Source: a virus
IMG/VR virus record: IMGVR_UViG_3300026571_000427
Span: 1-64,000 of that record
Direction: 5' to 3' (one strand)
DNA: 64,000 nt
Positions within the stretch are counted from its first letter, which is position 1. Every line of letters starts with the position of its first letter. Both the position numbers and the translations under genes were made by a program. This document shows, in pieces, positions 25,397 through 35,093 of this stretch. The notes beneath the pieces were generated by a model. That model saw only the letters and a program-made list of their open reading frames with translations. It had not been told where the DNA came from and did not search any database.

Positions 25397-26244
25397 AATC
25401 TCTTAAAACACCTCTAAGATATCCTGGTGGTAAATCCCGCGCATGTGAAAAGATGGGACCATACTTTCCAGACCTTCGTGATTATCGTGAGTTCCGTGAA
25501 CCATTTCTTGGTGGTGGAAGTGTTGCGATTTATATCACAAAGAAGTATCCTAACCTAGATATTTGGGTGAATGATTTATATGAACCTCTTGTAAACTTCT
25601 GGCAACAACTCCAGATGTTTGGGGTGGATATTAAAGATAAACTTGTAGATCTTAAGACGACAAATAATACTCCGGTCCTGGCAAAAGAACTTTTTCTTAA
25701 AGCAAAGGAGCAAGTAAATGACAAGGATTTGCCAAGCATTGATCGTGCTGTGGCTTTCTATGTTGTCAATAAGTGTAGTTTCAGTGGTCTCACGGAGAGT
25801 TCATCATTTTCACCACAGGCATCCAACAACAACTTCAGTTTGCGTGGGATTGAAAAACTGCCTGAGTATTCTAAGATAATTAAGCATTGGCGTATAACTA
25901 ACTATTCATACGATTATCTTTTGGATGGAGACACTACTGCTTTTGTGTATCTCGATCCTCCTTATGATATTAAGGATAATCTCTATGGGCGTAAGGGATC
26001 AATGCACAAAGGATTCGATCATGATAAGTTTGCTGCTGATTGTGATTTTCGTGTTAATATGCATCAATTGATTAGTTATAACTCAGACCAACTCGTAAAA
26101 GACCGATTTAAAGATTGGAACGCTGCCGAGTTTGATTTGACTTATACGATGCGTTCTGTTGGTGAATATATGCGAGAGCAAAAAGATAGAAAAGAATTGC
26201 TGCTATTTAATTATGGAACTCAAAGATTGGCTCAACTCAATTAA
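25393..26244 (+). CDS. dam: DNA adenine methylase (Dam)
   Basis: 283 aa D12-class N6-adenine methyltransferase. N-terminal motif TPLRYPGGKSRA binds S-adenosylmethionine with FLGGGSVAIY, and the catalytic motif is FVYLDPPYDIKD near residue 190. The target is probably GATC-like, as for T4 Dam, protecting phage DNA or marking it. It overlaps gp62 by 32 bases. Confidence 0.92.
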   Translation: MKSLKTPLRYPGGKSRACEKMGPYFPDLRDYREFREPFLGGGSVAIYITKKYPNLDIWVNDLYEPLVNFWQQLQMFGVDIKDKLVDLKTTNNTPVLAKELFLKAKEQVNDKDLPSIDRAVAFYVVNKCSFSGLTESSSFSPQASNNNFSLRGIEKLPEYSKIIKHWRITNYSYDYLLDGDTTAFVYLDPPYDIKDNLYGRKGSMHKGFDHDKFAADCDFRVNMHQLISYNSDQLVKDRFKDWNAAEFDLTYTMRSVGEYMREQKDRKELLLFNYGTQRLAQLN

Positions 26245-26581
26245 TTTTACAAAAGAAGATTTATCCGAAGATATTAGTTCATATCCACCTTTTATTATTA
26301 ATAGGTGTTTATCTGGTCACATTGATTGTGTTCTTTTTTCTAATGAAATGAATATGCATCATCATCTTTCCAAGGATATGCAATATTCGTTTTATCTAAA
26401 TAGTTTGAGGAAAAAGAAGAGATTTTCTCCCTGGCTCCGAAAGGATAAGGTTACAGACTTAGAATGTGTTAAACAATACTATGGTTATAGTAATGAAAAA
26501 GCATCTCAAGCACTGAAAATCCTGACAAAAGAACAACTAACTTTCATCAAAAAACGACTTGATATTGGAGGAAAAAAATGA
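26213..26581 (+). CDS. 62: Clamp loader small subunit gp62
   Basis: 122 aa (T4: 187 aa, so a short form, usual in cyanophages). Gp62-like features are INFTKEDLSEDISSYPPFIINRCLSGH and the MQYSFYLNSLRKKKRFSPWL segment. It forms the clamp loader with gp44. The chosen ATG lies inside the dam 3' end, and the gene is coupled to regA by a 4-base overlap. Confidence 0.9.
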   Translation: MELKDWLNSINFTKEDLSEDISSYPPFIINRCLSGHIDCVLFSNEMNMHHHLSKDMQYSFYLNSLRKKKRFSPWLRKDKVTDLECVKQYYGYSNEKASQALKILTKEQLTFIKKRLDIGGKK

Positions 26582-27015
26582 CTACTACGGTAGAACCTAC
26601 TGTTGAATGGTCTCAGGACCAAATGGTAGAAGTAATTCTTAATGAACCTGACGACTTCCTTAAAGTTCGTGAAACCCTGACCCGTATCGGAGTTGCTTCA
26701 CGTAAGGAGAAAAAACTCTATCAGTCTTGCCATATTTTACATAAGCAAGGTAGGTATTATATTGTTCACTTTAAAGAATTATTTGCTCTTGATGGTAAAC
26801 ATGCCAATCTTACTGTTAATGATGTGCAGAGAAGAAATAGAATCGTCCGTCTTCTTGCTGATTGGGGTCTAATTACAGTTATTAAACCAGATTCTGTAAA
26901 TGATATTGCTCCCCTGAATCAAATCAAAGTCCTTGCTTATAAGGATAAGGGAGATTGGATTTTAGAACAGAAGTATAATATTGGTAAGAAAGGAAAAGCA
27001 GTAGAAACCGAATAA
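26578..27015 (+). CDS. regA: Translational repressor RegA
   Basis: RNA-binding protein that represses translation of many early T4 mRNAs by covering their initiation sites. 145 aa (T4: 122 aa, with a longer N-terminus here). Family segments are DFLKVRETLTRIGVAS, LYQSCHILHKQGRYYIVHFK and RNRIVRLLADWGLI. It ends the clamp-clamp loader unit and is followed by a terminator. Confidence 0.94.
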   Translation: MTTTVEPTVEWSQDQMVEVILNEPDDFLKVRETLTRIGVASRKEKKLYQSCHILHKQGRYYIVHFKELFALDGKHANLTVNDVQRRNRIVRLLADWGLITVIKPDSVNDIAPLNQIKVLAYKDKGDWILEQKYNIGKKGKAVETE

Positions 27016-27063
27016 ATAGTAGTGTGCCATTCGTGCGGCACTCTACAAAAGTCGGAACACCCT

Positions 27064-27099
27064 AAAAAGAGGTTCGGTTTTGCCGATACCTCTTTTTTT
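27064..27099 (+). terminator. Terminator after regA
   Basis: AAGAGGT-CGG pairs with CCG-ACCTCTT around TTTTG (imperfect centre), followed by a T-run. It separates the early unit from the late gene at 27142. Confidence 0.85.
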
Positions 27100-27113
27100 C
27101 GTTTCTTGTATTT

Positions 27114-27121
27114 TATAAATA
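27114..27121 (+). promoter_or_regulatory. Late promoter box TATAAATA
   Basis: Exact consensus followed by CCTAAAAAGTATT, a leader almost identical to those at 35065 and 50212. Confidence 0.7.
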
Positions 27122-27141
27122 CCTAAAAAGTATTATTAAAA

Positions 27142-27690
27142 ATGGACGCGCAAGAATTTCGTAGTCTTCAAGAAGCATATATGGAAGTTGTTGAGGGTGC
27201 CTCAGGAGATGTTGCTGATAGAGCAGCAAAACTTGAAAGGCAAAAAAAGGGACAAACTCCCGAAAGACAGGAGATGTATAGGAAACTTAAAAATAAAGCA
27301 CGATCAAGAGAAGAAGAACCAGAAACTATAAAACGACATCAATCTCTTGGACATAAGGGGGGAGGTACTTTTGGTGCTGGTGGGCATATGAGAACTGGAA
27401 TGACTCAATCGGATAGAGACAGAAACAGAGAAGCAGCAGCAACAAGATCTAGACGACTTTCTCCTTATGATCCAAAATATAAAAAACATACAGAAGGTTC
27501 TGGAACAGTAACCAAAAATCCTAAGAAACTTCGTAAGCAACAAGCGATGGGTGAGATTGGAGAAAACTTTGACCTTTACGATATTATCCTCTCACACTTA
27601 CTTGATGAAGGATATGCTGAAACACCAGAAGCAGCAGAAGCAATTATGGTGAATATGAGCGAAGAGTGGAGAGAGAGTATTATTGGTTGA
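27142..27690 (+). CDS. Cargo-like protein with LLDEGYAE module
   Basis: 182 aa, very basic in the first 135 residues. N-terminus MDAQEFRSLQE|AYMEVVE|G contains L-x-E, a possible gp21 cleavage site. A basic module (about residues 85-135) ends with TKNPKKLRKQQAMGE. The C-terminal domain (about 142-181) reads SHLLDEGYAETPEAAEAIM then NMSEEWRESII. Both modules recur in the protein at 35094, in the opposite order. Its late promoter and basic character suggest a virion-associated protein, but no function is known. Confidence 0.75.
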   Translation: MDAQEFRSLQEAYMEVVEGASGDVADRAAKLERQKKGQTPERQEMYRKLKNKARSREEEPETIKRHQSLGHKGGGTFGAGGHMRTGMTQSDRDRNREAAATRSRRLSPYDPKYKKHTEGSGTVTKNPKKLRKQQAMGEIGENFDLYDIILSHLLDEGYAETPEAAEAIMVNMSEEWRESIIG

Positions 27691-27703
27691 TAAATATTAG
27701 TGC

Positions 27704-27781
27704 TTGTTTGTGGTTATTCAAGCAAAGGATTGGGGGCAGAAATGCTCCTTTTCTTTTATAAATAACTATAACCACAAACAA
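27704..27781 (+). promoter_or_regulatory. 14-base inverted repeat around a late promoter
   Basis: TTGTTTGTGGTTAT (27704-27717) and ATAACCACAAACAA (27768-27781) are perfect complements. Between them lie a terminator-like stem (27725-27755) and the late box TATAAATA (27757-27764). The right arm ends 5 bases before the ATG of the GIY-YIG gene, so read-through RNA would hide the start region. RNA from the late box would start within the right arm. Confidence 0.7.
27757..27764 (+). promoter_or_regulatory. Late promoter box inside the inverted repeat
   Basis: Exact TATAAATA, 22 bases before the ATG at 27787. Confidence 0.65.
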
Positions 27782-27786
27782 AGCAG

Positions 27787-28194
27787 ATGGAAAGGTATTA
27801 CGTTTACGCTTATTTGCGTGAAGATAGATATTCTCCTTACTACATTGGGAAAGGTTCTGGATTTAGAGACACAAATAAAAGAAAGTTAGGATTAGCTCAA
27901 CGACCTCCTGATAGAGATAGAATAGTAAGAATAAAAGAAAACTTAACAGAACAAGAAGCATTATCTTTGGAAATAGCACTCATAAAGTTTTGGGGTAAAA
28001 AAGATAGTGGTGGTGTATTGGTTAATAAAACCGATGGTGGTGAAGGTACTTCTGGATCAAAAAGAGATAAAGCGTCAAGACAGAAAACCGGTATGTCTAT
28101 GAAGGGGAAACCTGCTTGGAACAAAGGTATGAAGTTTCCTCCTGGAACATTTGGAAGACCAGTTAAGAATAATGTAGTAGAAACCACACTTTAA
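27787..28194 (+). CDS. GIY-YIG endonuclease
   Basis: 135 aa. YYVYAYLREDRYSPYYIGKGSGFR holds the GIY-YIG motif and the conserved Arg, and ALSLEIALIKFWG supplies the conserved Glu helix. The basic tail TGMSMKGKPAWNKGMKF is a NUMOD3-like DNA-binding segment typical of homing nucleases. It lies alone between two late genes with its own late promoter and a sequestering inverted repeat. Likely a freestanding homing endonuclease. Confidence 0.85.
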   Translation: MERYYVYAYLREDRYSPYYIGKGSGFRDTNKRKLGLAQRPPDRDRIVRIKENLTEQEALSLEIALIKFWGKKDSGGVLVNKTDGGEGTSGSKRDKASRQKTGMSMKGKPAWNKGMKFPPGTFGRPVKNNVVETTL

Positions 28195-28278
28195 AAATAA
28201 TAAAAACTGTTATAAATTATTAATGATCGCCTTATTGGGATCACAAAATCAAACCTCGCTTTCAAAGGAGCTACTATA

Positions 28279-28713
28279 ATGACTAACCTCATGCGATATA
28301 CCGCGTCGGATCTTCCTGCCCTATTGGAAAGGATTAACCGCAATAGTATTGGAATGGATGAATATTTTGATCGTCTATTTAATCTTCATGAAACAACTTC
28401 TAATTACCCCCCATATAACCTTGTTCAAGTTAGTAATGTAGAATCACGACTCGAACTTGCACTTGCCGGATTTAAGAAGGAGGAAGTACATGTATACACG
28501 GAGTATGGAAAACTTTTTGTCGAAGGACAGAAGGAAGATAGGGAGTCCGATACCAACTACATCCATAAGGGATTGGCTCAACGATCTTTCAAGAGAGCAT
28601 GGACATTATCAGATGATACAACCATTAAAGAAGTTCTATTCGAGGATGGATTGCTAACCGTTGTTCTTGGTAAGATTGTTCCTGAGCACCATGCACGAAA
28701 GGATTATCTCTAA
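28279..28713 (+). CDS. hsp20: Small heat-shock protein Hsp20
   Basis: 144-aa alpha-crystallin chaperone, a typical cyanophage gene. The crystallin domain runs from YPPYNLVQVSNVESRLELAL through EVHVYTEYGKLFVEGQ to FEDGLLTVVLGK. It may protect virion or host proteins during infection. A strong ribosome site AAAGGAG precedes the ATG. A TGATC/GATCA stem and a possible TATAAA -10 box lie upstream. Confidence 0.93.
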   Translation: MTNLMRYTASDLPALLERINRNSIGMDEYFDRLFNLHETTSNYPPYNLVQVSNVESRLELALAGFKKEEVHVYTEYGKLFVEGQKEDRESDTNYIHKGLAQRSFKRAWTLSDDTTIKEVLFEDGLLTVVLGKIVPEHHARKDYL

Positions 28714-28727
28714 ATAAAAATAAAAAA

Positions 28728-28889
28728 ATGAAATCTTTTGACGAGTTCAAAACAATTGCATATAAGGGAGCAATCCCACATACTGTTTATTCTCAAGGAA
28801 AACAAAAGCAAGTTCCAAAAGGAAAAGCAGTTCCTGTAAGAAGTCGTTCAAGTGCTGGTGGTAATGGAGATGGTGACGGTGGGGAATAA
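28728..28889 (+). CDS. Small leader-type protein after Hsp20
   Basis: 53 aa, basic, glycine-rich at the C-terminus. The N-terminus MKSFDEFK resembles the leader of the internal-protein set (M-K-x-F-x-x-F), but no (I/L)-x-E site follows, so it is the weakest member. It starts 14 bases after hsp20. Too short for a confident fold. A packaged peptide is possible. Confidence 0.6.
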   Translation: MKSFDEFKTIAYKGAIPHTVYSQGKQKQVPKGKAVPVRSRSSAGGNGDGDGGE

Positions 28890-28912
28890 ATAGTATTGAA
28901 TATCGTCGGCGC

Positions 28913-28954
28913 GAGGAGCACCTGGCAAAATCCAGGTTGACTCCTCCTTTTTTT
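28913..28954 (+). terminator. Terminator carrying a promoter
   Basis: GAGGAG and CTCCTC enclose an inner CCTGG/CCAGG stem, followed by a T-run. The -35 box TTGACT of the downstream promoter lies in its right flank. Confidence 0.85.
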
Positions 28955-28965
28955 GTTGCTACAAT
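28937..28965 (+). promoter_or_regulatory. Sigma70 promoter overlapping the terminator
   Basis: TTGACT, 17 bases, TACAAT. The -35 box lies between the two right-hand arms of the terminator stem. It would start RNA near 28972, 15 bases before the Sm-like gene that leads into gp43. Confidence 0.75.
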
Positions 28966-28986
28966 AGTAAGAGGTATGGAGTAAAA

Positions 28987-29382
28987 ATGACTGTAAGACT
29001 AATGTTGCTTAAGTCTGGTGAAGACTTGATTGCAGATGTAAAAGAAATGGTAGTTGGTGACGAAGAAAATCCAGTTATGGTTGGATATTTCTTGAATAAA
29101 CCATGCGTTGTTAAAATGACACCCCCATCAAATGTTCCAGAAAAGTTTGATGAAGAGGAAATGAAAGAAGACCCTTCAAAAGCTTCTTTTAGAGTTACCT
29201 TATTCCCGTGGATGCCACTATCTAAAGATAGTGTTATTCCTTTAACAAAGGAATGGGTGGTCACTATGGTCAATCCAAGTGATAAACTGAAAGATATGTA
29301 TTTAAACGATGTTATAAACTATGGAAACGATAACCAAAGTAATAGTTCTACTGAACAATCAAATTCTGATAAGTCAGATTGA
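28987..29382 (+). CDS. Small Sm-like fold protein (third of four)
   Basis: 131 aa beginning VRLMLLKSGEDLIADVKEM, then VMVGYFLNKPCVVKM and FRVTLFPWMPLSKDS, with WVVTMVNPSDKLKDMYL near the C-terminus. The strand order fits the Sm-like proteins at 13505 and 24936. The last 20 residues are Ser/Asn-rich. First gene of the polymerase transcription unit; it overlaps the next gene by 62 bases. Confidence 0.75.
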   Translation: MTVRLMLLKSGEDLIADVKEMVVGDEENPVMVGYFLNKPCVVKMTPPSNVPEKFDEEEMKEDPSKASFRVTLFPWMPLSKDSVIPLTKEWVVTMVNPSDKLKDMYLNDVINYGNDNQSNSSTEQSNSDKSD

Positions 29383-29587
29383 AGAAGTAGGCGCTGATAT
29401 TGGAGAACCTGATTGTAAACTTATCAAACCTTTCTTAATAAGAGATGGTTCTCAGAAAGTTTTAGAACCTTTTTTGATGGGATATACAAAACAAGATTCG
29501 TTTATGATGAGTTCGGATAAGATTCTAACACTTGTTGATCCAACTCCAACTCTACTTGAAAAATATGAGGACTTGATTAAAGAATGA
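29321..29587 (+). CDS. Small Sm-like fold protein (fourth of four)
   Basis: 88 aa beginning TKVIVLLNNQILISQIEEV, then CKLIKPFLI and SDKILTLVDPTPTLLEKYEDL. Similar layout to its upstream neighbour, whose frame it overlaps by 62 bases, suggesting a divergent duplication. Coupled to gp43 by a 4-base overlap. Function unknown. Confidence 0.7.
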   Translation: METITKVIVLLNNQILISQIEEVGADIGEPDCKLIKPFLIRDGSQKVLEPFLMGYTKQDSFMMSSDKILTLVDPTPTLLEKYEDLIKE

Positions 29588-32079
29588 GATTTTACACTAA
29601 TGTTCAATTGATTGGAAATCAGTTTTTGGTTCGTGGAGTAGAAAATGGTAAAAGATTTGAGACAAGAGATGAGTTCTTTCCAACTCTCTTTGTAAAAACT
29701 AAAAAAGATTCTAAGTATAGAACATTAAGTGGAGAATCGGTAGAACCAATTAATCCTGGAACAGTAAAGGACTGTCGAGAGTTCTATAAAAAATATGATG
29801 AAGTTGATGGATTTGAGATCTATGGAAATGATCGATATATCTATCAATACATCTCTGAAAAATATTCGGAGGATGAAATTAAGTTTGATATCAATAAAAT
29901 TAAACTTGTAACTCTGGACATTGAGGTTGCTTCGGAGCAGGGATTCCCTGATGTAGAATCTTGTTCCGAAGAAATCCTTGCAATTACAATTCAAGATTAT
30001 ACAACTAAAAAAATTATTACTTGGGGGGTTCGACCTTTCAAGCATAATCGTAGTGACTTAACGTATCATCACTGCCCATCTGAATATGAACTTCTCAATA
30101 ATTTTATTAATTATTGGATGATTGATGTTCCAGATGTTGTGACTGGTTGGAATATTCAATTATATGATATTCCTTATATCTGCAAGCGTCTGAATCGTGT
30201 TCTTGGCGAAAAACTGATGAAACGTTTTTCTAATTGGGGACTTGTCACAGAAGGTGAAGTGTTTATTAATGGACGCAAACACACCACATTTGATGTGGGT
30301 GGAATGACTCAACTTGACTATCTTGATCTTTATAAGAAGTTTACTTATAAGGCACAGGAATCATATCGTCTTGATTATATTGCTGAGGTAGAACTTGGTC
30401 AGAAGAAACTTGACCACTCTGAGTTTGATACCTTCAAAGATTTCTATACCCAAGGTTGGCAGAAATTTATTGAGTACAACATCGTTGACGTAGAACTTGT
30501 TGACCGTTTAGAAGATAAGATGAAACTGATTGAGTTGGCACTTACGATGGCATATGATGCCAAAGTAAATTATGCCGATGTGTTCTATCAAGTTCGGATG
30601 TGGGACAACATCATCTACAATTATCTTAAGAAAAGAAACATTGTAATTCCGCCAAGAAATAAAACGCAAAAAAATGAAAAGTATGCTGGTGCTTATGTAA
30701 AAGAACCAATTCCTGGAAAGTATGATTGGGTTGTAAACTTTGACCTTAATTCACTTTATCCACACTTGATTATGCAATATAACATCTCACCAGAAACTCT
30801 GGTGGATGAAAGGCATCCCACAGCAACTGTTGATAAAATTCTGAATCAAGAAATCAGTTTTGAACTCTATAAAGATTATGCAGTATGTGCAAATGGTGCA
30901 ATGTTCCGCAAAGACGTTCGTGGATTTCTTCCTGAACTAATGGAAAAAATGTATCAAGACCGAGTAATCTTCAAGAAGAAAATGATTGAAGCGAAAAAAG
31001 AATATGAGAAGACTAAGAACAAGGAACTTGTAAAAGAGATTGCTCGTTGTAATAATATTCAGATGGCAAAGAAGATTTCTTTGAACTCTGCTTATGGTGC
31101 GATTGGTAATCAGTATTTCCGTTATTACAAACTTGAAAATGCTGAAGCAATTACTTTAAGTGGTCAGGTTTCTATTCGTTGGATTGAAGGTAAAATGAAT
31201 TCTTACCTCAATAAAATTCTTAAAACAGATAATGTAGATTATGTTATTGCTTCAGATACTGATTCCATTTATCTTAATATGGGTCCTTTGGTTGAAACTG
31301 TATTCAAAGGAAGAGAGAAAACTACTGAAAGCGTTGTTTCGTTCCTTGATAAGGTCGCTTCGTTGGAACTTGAAAAATATATTGAAAGTTCTTACCAAGA
31401 ACTGGCGGACTATGTAAATGCATATGATCAAAAAATGCAAATGAAGCGGGAGAACATTGCAGACCGTGGAATTTGGACCGCTAAGAAACGATACATTCTT
31501 AACGTTTGGGATAGTGAGGGTGTTCGCTATGAAGAACCTAAACTGAAAATGATGGGTATTGAAGCTGTTAAATCTTCTACTCCAGCTCCTTGTCGCAAAA
31601 TGATTAAGGATGCATTAAAACTTATGATGAGTGGAACAGAAGATGAAGTAATTGATTTTATTGAGAATGCTCGCAAAGAATTTAAAAACCTCCCACCAGA
31701 GCAAATTTCATTCCCTCGCTCTGCCTCTGATGTAGTTAAGTATCAGTCTTCGTCTCAAATTTATATCAAGGGAACTCCAATTCATATTCGTGGAGCACTT
31801 CTCTTTAATCATTACATTAAACAAAATAAACTTACAAATAAGTATTCACTTATCCAAAATGGGGAAAAAATTAAGTTTATCTATCTGAAGAAACCTAATA
31901 GTATTCATGAAAATATTATTTCTTTCATTCAGGAATTTCCAAAGGAACTTAATCTTGACAAATACATAGACTATGAACTACAATTTGAGAAAGCATTTCT
32001 AGAGCCACTCAAAATCATTCTTGATGCAATTGGGTGGAGCGTTGAAAAAACAGTAAACCTTGAATTATTTTTTGCCTAA
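29584..32079 (+). CDS. 43: DNA polymerase gp43
   Basis: Family B replicative polymerase with 3'-5' exonuclease, 831 aa (T4: 898 aa). Exo I motif VTLDIEVAS near residue 113; polymerase motif [13 protein letters not shown] near 388; motif [16 protein letters not shown] near 500; motif [10 protein letters not shown] near 560. It overlaps upstream and downstream genes by 1-4 bases, within a unit Sm-like/Sm-like/gp43/uvsX/gp41. Confidence 0.98.
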   Translation: MRFYTNVQLIGNQFLVRGVENGKRFETRDEFFPTLFVKTKKDSKYRTLSGESVEPINPGTVKDCREFYKKYDEVDGFEIYGNDRYIYQYISEKYSEDEIKFDINKIKLVTLDIEVASEQGFPDVESCSEEILAITIQDYTTKKIITWGVRPFKHNRSDLTYHHCPSEYELLNNFINYWMIDVPDVVTGWNIQLYDIPYICKRLNRVLGEKLMKRFSNWGLVTEGEVFINGRKHTTFDVGGMTQLDYLDLYKKFTYKAQESYRLDYIAEVELGQKKLDHSEFDTFKDFYTQGWQKFIEYNIVDVELVDRLEDKMKLIELALTMAYDAKVNYADVFYQVRMWDNIIYNYLKKRNIVIPPRNKTQKNEKYAGAYVKEPIPGKYDWVVNFDLNSLYPHLIMQYNISPETLVDERHPTATVDKILNQEISFELYKDYAVCANGAMFRKDVRGFLPELMEKMYQDRVIFKKKMIEAKKEYEKTKNKELVKEIARCNNIQMAKKISLNSAYGAIGNQYFRYYKLENAEAITLSGQVSIRWIEGKMNSYLNKILKTDNVDYVIASDTDSIYLNMGPLVETVFKGREKTTESVVSFLDKVASLELEKYIESSYQELADYVNAYDQKMQMKRENIADRGIWTAKKRYILNVWDSEGVRYEEPKLKMMGIEAVKSSTPAPCRKMIKDALKLMMSGTEDEVIDFIENARKEFKNLPPEQISFPRSASDVVKYQSSSQIYIKGTPIHIRGALLFNHYIKQNKLTNKYSLIQNGEKIKFIYLKKPNSIHENIISFIQEFPKELNLDKYIDYELQFEKAFLEPLKIILDAIGWSVEKTVNLELFFA

Positions 32080-33086
32080 TGGATTTTCTTAAAGACATTG
32101 TAAAAGAAATCGGTGGTGAGTACACACAACTTGCTTCGGATATTGATGAAACTGAAAAGTATGTTGACACAGGTTCGTACATTTTTAATGCACTGGTTTC
32201 AGGTAGCATATTTGGTGGTGTATCTGGCAATAAGATTACTGCTATTGCTGGAGAGTCTTCTACTGGAAAGACTTTCTTCAGTCTCGCCGTTGTTAAGAAT
32301 TTTTTGGATAATAATCCCGATGGTTATTGCCTCTACTTTGATACTGAAGCTGCTATAACTAAATCTCTTCTAGAATCCCGTGGAATTGATACTTCTCGTC
32401 TTGTGGTTGTTAATGTTGTCACTGTTGAAGAGTTTCGTGGAACGGCACTCAAAGCAGTAGATATGTACATGAAAAAACCTGAAGGAGAGCGCAATCCTTG
32501 CATGTTTGTGCTAGACTCTTTGGGAATGCTTTCTACCAGCAAAGAGATTAATGATGCATTGAATGATAAAGAAGTTCGTGATATGACTAAATCACAACTA
32601 ATCAAAGGTGCATTTCGTATGCTTACCTTAAAACTAGGTCAAGCAAAAATTCCAATGATAGTAACAAATCACACTTATGATGTTATCGGAGCTTACGTAC
32701 CAACTAAAGAAATGGGTGGAGGCAGCGGACTCAAATACGCAGCGTCTTCAATCATTTATCTCAGCAAAAAGAAAGAAAAGGATGGAACAGAAGTGGTCGG
32801 CAATATTATCAAAGCTAAGACTGCTAAGTCGCGTTTGAGTAAGGAGAACAAAGATGTTGAAGTCCGTCTGTATTATGATGAGCGCGGTCTTGATCGTTAC
32901 TATGGTCTTTTGGAACTTGGTGAGATTGGTGGACTCTGGAAGAATGTAGCGGGTCGCTATGAGATTGATGGTAAGAAAATTTATGCTAAACAGATTCTAA
33001 AAGAACCTGAAGTATATTTCACCGAAGAAGTAATGCAACAGTTGGACGAAATCGCACGCAAGGAATTCAGTTATGGAGAAAGTTGA
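32079..33086 (+). CDS. uvsX: RecA-like recombinase UvsX
   Basis: Strand-exchange protein of T4-like recombination and recombination-dependent replication, 335 aa (T4: 391 aa). Walker [12 protein letters not shown] near residue 60, Walker [14 protein letters not shown] near 144, and the [10 protein letters not shown] region near 195. Begins on the last base of the gp43 stop and overlaps gp41 by 14 bases. Confidence 0.96.
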   Translation: MDFLKDIVKEIGGEYTQLASDIDETEKYVDTGSYIFNALVSGSIFGGVSGNKITAIAGESSTGKTFFSLAVVKNFLDNNPDGYCLYFDTEAAITKSLLESRGIDTSRLVVVNVVTVEEFRGTALKAVDMYMKKPEGERNPCMFVLDSLGMLSTSKEINDALNDKEVRDMTKSQLIKGAFRMLTLKLGQAKIPMIVTNHTYDVIGAYVPTKEMGGGSGLKYAASSIIYLSKKKEKDGTEVVGNIIKAKTAKSRLSKENKDVEVRLYYDERGLDRYYGLLELGEIGGLWKNVAGRYEIDGKKIYAKQILKEPEVYFTEEVMQQLDEIARKEFSYGES

Positions 33087-34449
33087 GTTTCTAATTCTTA
33101 GAAACCTTTTACACAATGAGCAGTTTATTAGAAAAGTAATACCTTTCATTAAATCAGAATATTTTGAAGATAGTAATCAAAAGATTGTATTTGAAGAAAT
33201 TCTTTCTTTTGTTCAAGAATATAATCAACCAGCAACAAAAGAAGTTCTATGTATTGAAGTAGAAAAAAGAACAGATATAAATGAGCAATCTTTTAAGGAA
33301 ATTGCACAAATCATTTCCTGTCTTGAAGATGTTCCTACAGAGTTTAATTGGTTAGTTGACACAACTGAAAAGTGGTGTCGGGATCGTGCCATTTATTTGG
33401 CACTTATGGAATCTATTCATATTGCTGATGGAAATGATGAAAAGAAGAATCGTGATAGTATTCCTTCTATTCTTTCTGATGCTCTTGCTGTAAGTTTTGA
33501 TAATCATGTAGGGCACGATTATCTTCAGGATTATGAACAACGCTACGAATCTTATCATAAAAAGGAGGATAAAATTGAATTTGATCTTGAATACTTTAAT
33601 AAAATCACGAAAGGTGGTCTCCCTAACAAAACTCTTAACATCGCTCTTGCTGGTACGGGCGTCGGCAAGTCTCTATTCATGTGCCATGTGGCTAGCTCCG
33701 TCTTGCTCCAAGGGAGGAACGTTCTGTACATTACGTTGGAAATGGCAGAAGAACGCATTGCTGAAAGAATTGACGCAAACCTCCTGAATGTCCCTATTCA
33801 AGATATTGTAGACCTCCCCAAGCAAATGTTTGAGAACAAGGTCACGAATCTTGCAAAGAAAACTCAAGGAACTCTAATCATTAAAGAGTATCCAACTGCT
33901 TCTGCACATGCTGGGCACTTCAAGTCTCTCTTAAATGAACTTGCACTTAAGAAATCATTTAAACCAGATATTATTTTCATTGACTATCTGAACATTTGTT
34001 CATCTTCAAGGTATAAGGGCAATAGTAATATCAACTCTTATACCTTTGTAAAGGCAATTGCAGAAGAACTTCGTGGTCTTGCTGTAGAGTTTAATGTTCC
34101 TATTGTTAGTGCTACACAGACTACTCGTTCTGGTTATGGTTCTTCTGATGTGGAACTGACCGATACTTCTGAGAGTTTTGGTCTTCCTGCAACTGCTGAC
34201 TTAATGTTTGCGTTGATTTCTACCGAAGAACTTGAAGGTCTTGGACAGATTCTTGTAAAACAACTTAAGAATCGTTATAATGATCCTACCATTCATAAAA
34301 GATTTGTGATTGGTATTGACCGTGCTAAAATGCGTCTTTATGATTGCGAACAATCTGCTCAACAAGATATCCTTGACAATGGAAAGGATGAAGAGTATGA
34401 TTATGAAGAAAGAAAACCTAAAAAATCATTTGAAGGATTTAAATTCTAA
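33073..34449 (+). CDS. 41: Replicative helicase gp41
   Basis: DnaB-type hexameric helicase of the T4 primosome, 458 aa (T4: 475 aa). Walker [15 protein letters not shown] near residue 194, [12 protein letters not shown] for Walker B near 300, and the later [14 protein letters not shown] segment. The C-terminus is basic and acidic in turn. Its primase partner gp61 is distant, at 43114. Confidence 0.96.
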   Translation: MEKVEFLILRNLLHNEQFIRKVIPFIKSEYFEDSNQKIVFEEILSFVQEYNQPATKEVLCIEVEKRTDINEQSFKEIAQIISCLEDVPTEFNWLVDTTEKWCRDRAIYLALMESIHIADGNDEKKNRDSIPSILSDALAVSFDNHVGHDYLQDYEQRYESYHKKEDKIEFDLEYFNKITKGGLPNKTLNIALAGTGVGKSLFMCHVASSVLLQGRNVLYITLEMAEERIAERIDANLLNVPIQDIVDLPKQMFENKVTNLAKKTQGTLIIKEYPTASAHAGHFKSLLNELALKKSFKPDIIFIDYLNICSSSRYKGNSNINSYTFVKAIAEELRGLAVEFNVPIVSATQTTRSGYGSSDVELTDTSESFGLPATADLMFALISTEELEGLGQILVKQLKNRYNDPTIHKRFVIGIDRAKMRLYDCEQSAQQDILDNGKDEEYDYEERKPKKSFEGFKF

Positions 34450-34450
34450 T

Positions 34451-34864
34451 ATGACTCAAGTTATTGATACAAACAAATATATTGAATTCGTTCGTCAAAC
34501 TACAAGTCCAGCAAGCAGTGATTTTGCTCAACTACTTGCTCGTATGACTGAACTTGAAGCAACTAATGATGCTGATGTTCCGCGTCTTCTTACTGCTGCT
34601 CTTGGTATGAGTGCTGAAGCGGGGGAGTTTACTGAGGTTGTAAAAAAAATCATCCTTCAAGGTAAACCATACAATGAAGAGAATGCCTTTCACTTGAAGC
34701 GTGAACTTGGAGATATCTGTTGGTATCTGTCTCAAGCATTTATGGCACTCGATACTAACTTCGAAGAAATTCTTAAGATGAACTATGAAAAACTGAGTGC
34801 TCGTTATCCTGAAGGAGCATTTGATGTTTATCGTTCTGAAAATCGTAAGGAGGGAGACCTGTGA
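34451..34864 (+). CDS. mazG: MazG-like nucleotide pyrophosphohydrolase
   Basis: 137 aa. The core MSAEAGEFTEVVKKIIL and LKRELGDICWYLSQ holds the Mg-binding pattern ExxE and ExxD of the all-alpha NTP-PPase family. MazG is common in cyanophages and has been suggested to alter nucleotide or alarmone pools. Starts 2 bases after gp41 and is coupled to the next gene. Confidence 0.92.
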   Translation: MTQVIDTNKYIEFVRQTTSPASSDFAQLLARMTELEATNDADVPRLLTAALGMSAEAGEFTEVVKKIILQGKPYNEENAFHLKRELGDICWYLSQAFMALDTNFEEILKMNYEKLSARYPEGAFDVYRSENRKEGDL

Positions 34865-35046
34865 CTAAAGAAAAACAAGTAGCAATTAAAATGGATGCTC
34901 GTACAGCAGCAGCAGTTCGTCAAGTTTTGTTTGACGCACAAAAAGGATATACTTATGATGAAGTAAGTGTTCCTCCTCGCGTCTCTGATATTCGTGGAGT
35001 TATTCAACAACTGGATGATAATATTGCTGCCGTTCTTGGTGTTTGA
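34861..35046 (+). CDS. Small conserved protein after MazG
   Basis: 61 aa (KEKQVAIKMDARTAAAVRQV...). It starts with GTG, overlapping the mazG stop, with GGAGGG as ribosome site. Helical with a short variable loop and no motif I recognise. A UUCG-loop terminator follows directly and overlaps its stop codon, so it ends the gp43-uvsX-gp41-mazG unit. Confidence 0.68.
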   Translation: MTKEKQVAIKMDARTAAAVRQVLFDAQKGYTYDEVSVPPRVSDIRGVIQQLDDNIAAVLGV

Positions 35047-35067
35047 CCCTTCGGGGTCTTTTTTTAT
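35045..35067 (+). terminator. UUCG-loop terminator after the replication unit
   Basis: GACCC-TTCG-GGGTC followed by seven Ts. The last T begins the downstream TATAAATA box. Confidence 0.85.
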
Positions 35068-35072
35068 AAATA
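35065..35072 (+). promoter_or_regulatory. Late promoter box TATAAATA
   Basis: Exact consensus, 22 bases before the ATG at 35094, with leader ACTAAAAAAGTATTTG shared with other late cargo-like genes. Confidence 0.7.
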
Positions 35073-35093
35073 ACTAAAAAAGTATTTGTAAAA

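Noticed and set aside
27689-27696. GATAAATA overlapping the stop of the 27142 gene as a second promoter for the nuclease
   Set aside because: It may work (similar TGATAAATA at 2926 and 36298), but its RNA would contain the full inverted repeat, and the exact TATAAATA at 27757 is a better candidate.
28885-28892. AATAAATA before the terminator at 28913
   Set aside because: RNA from it would run straight into the terminator; the sigma70 promoter at 28937 explains expression of the next genes better.
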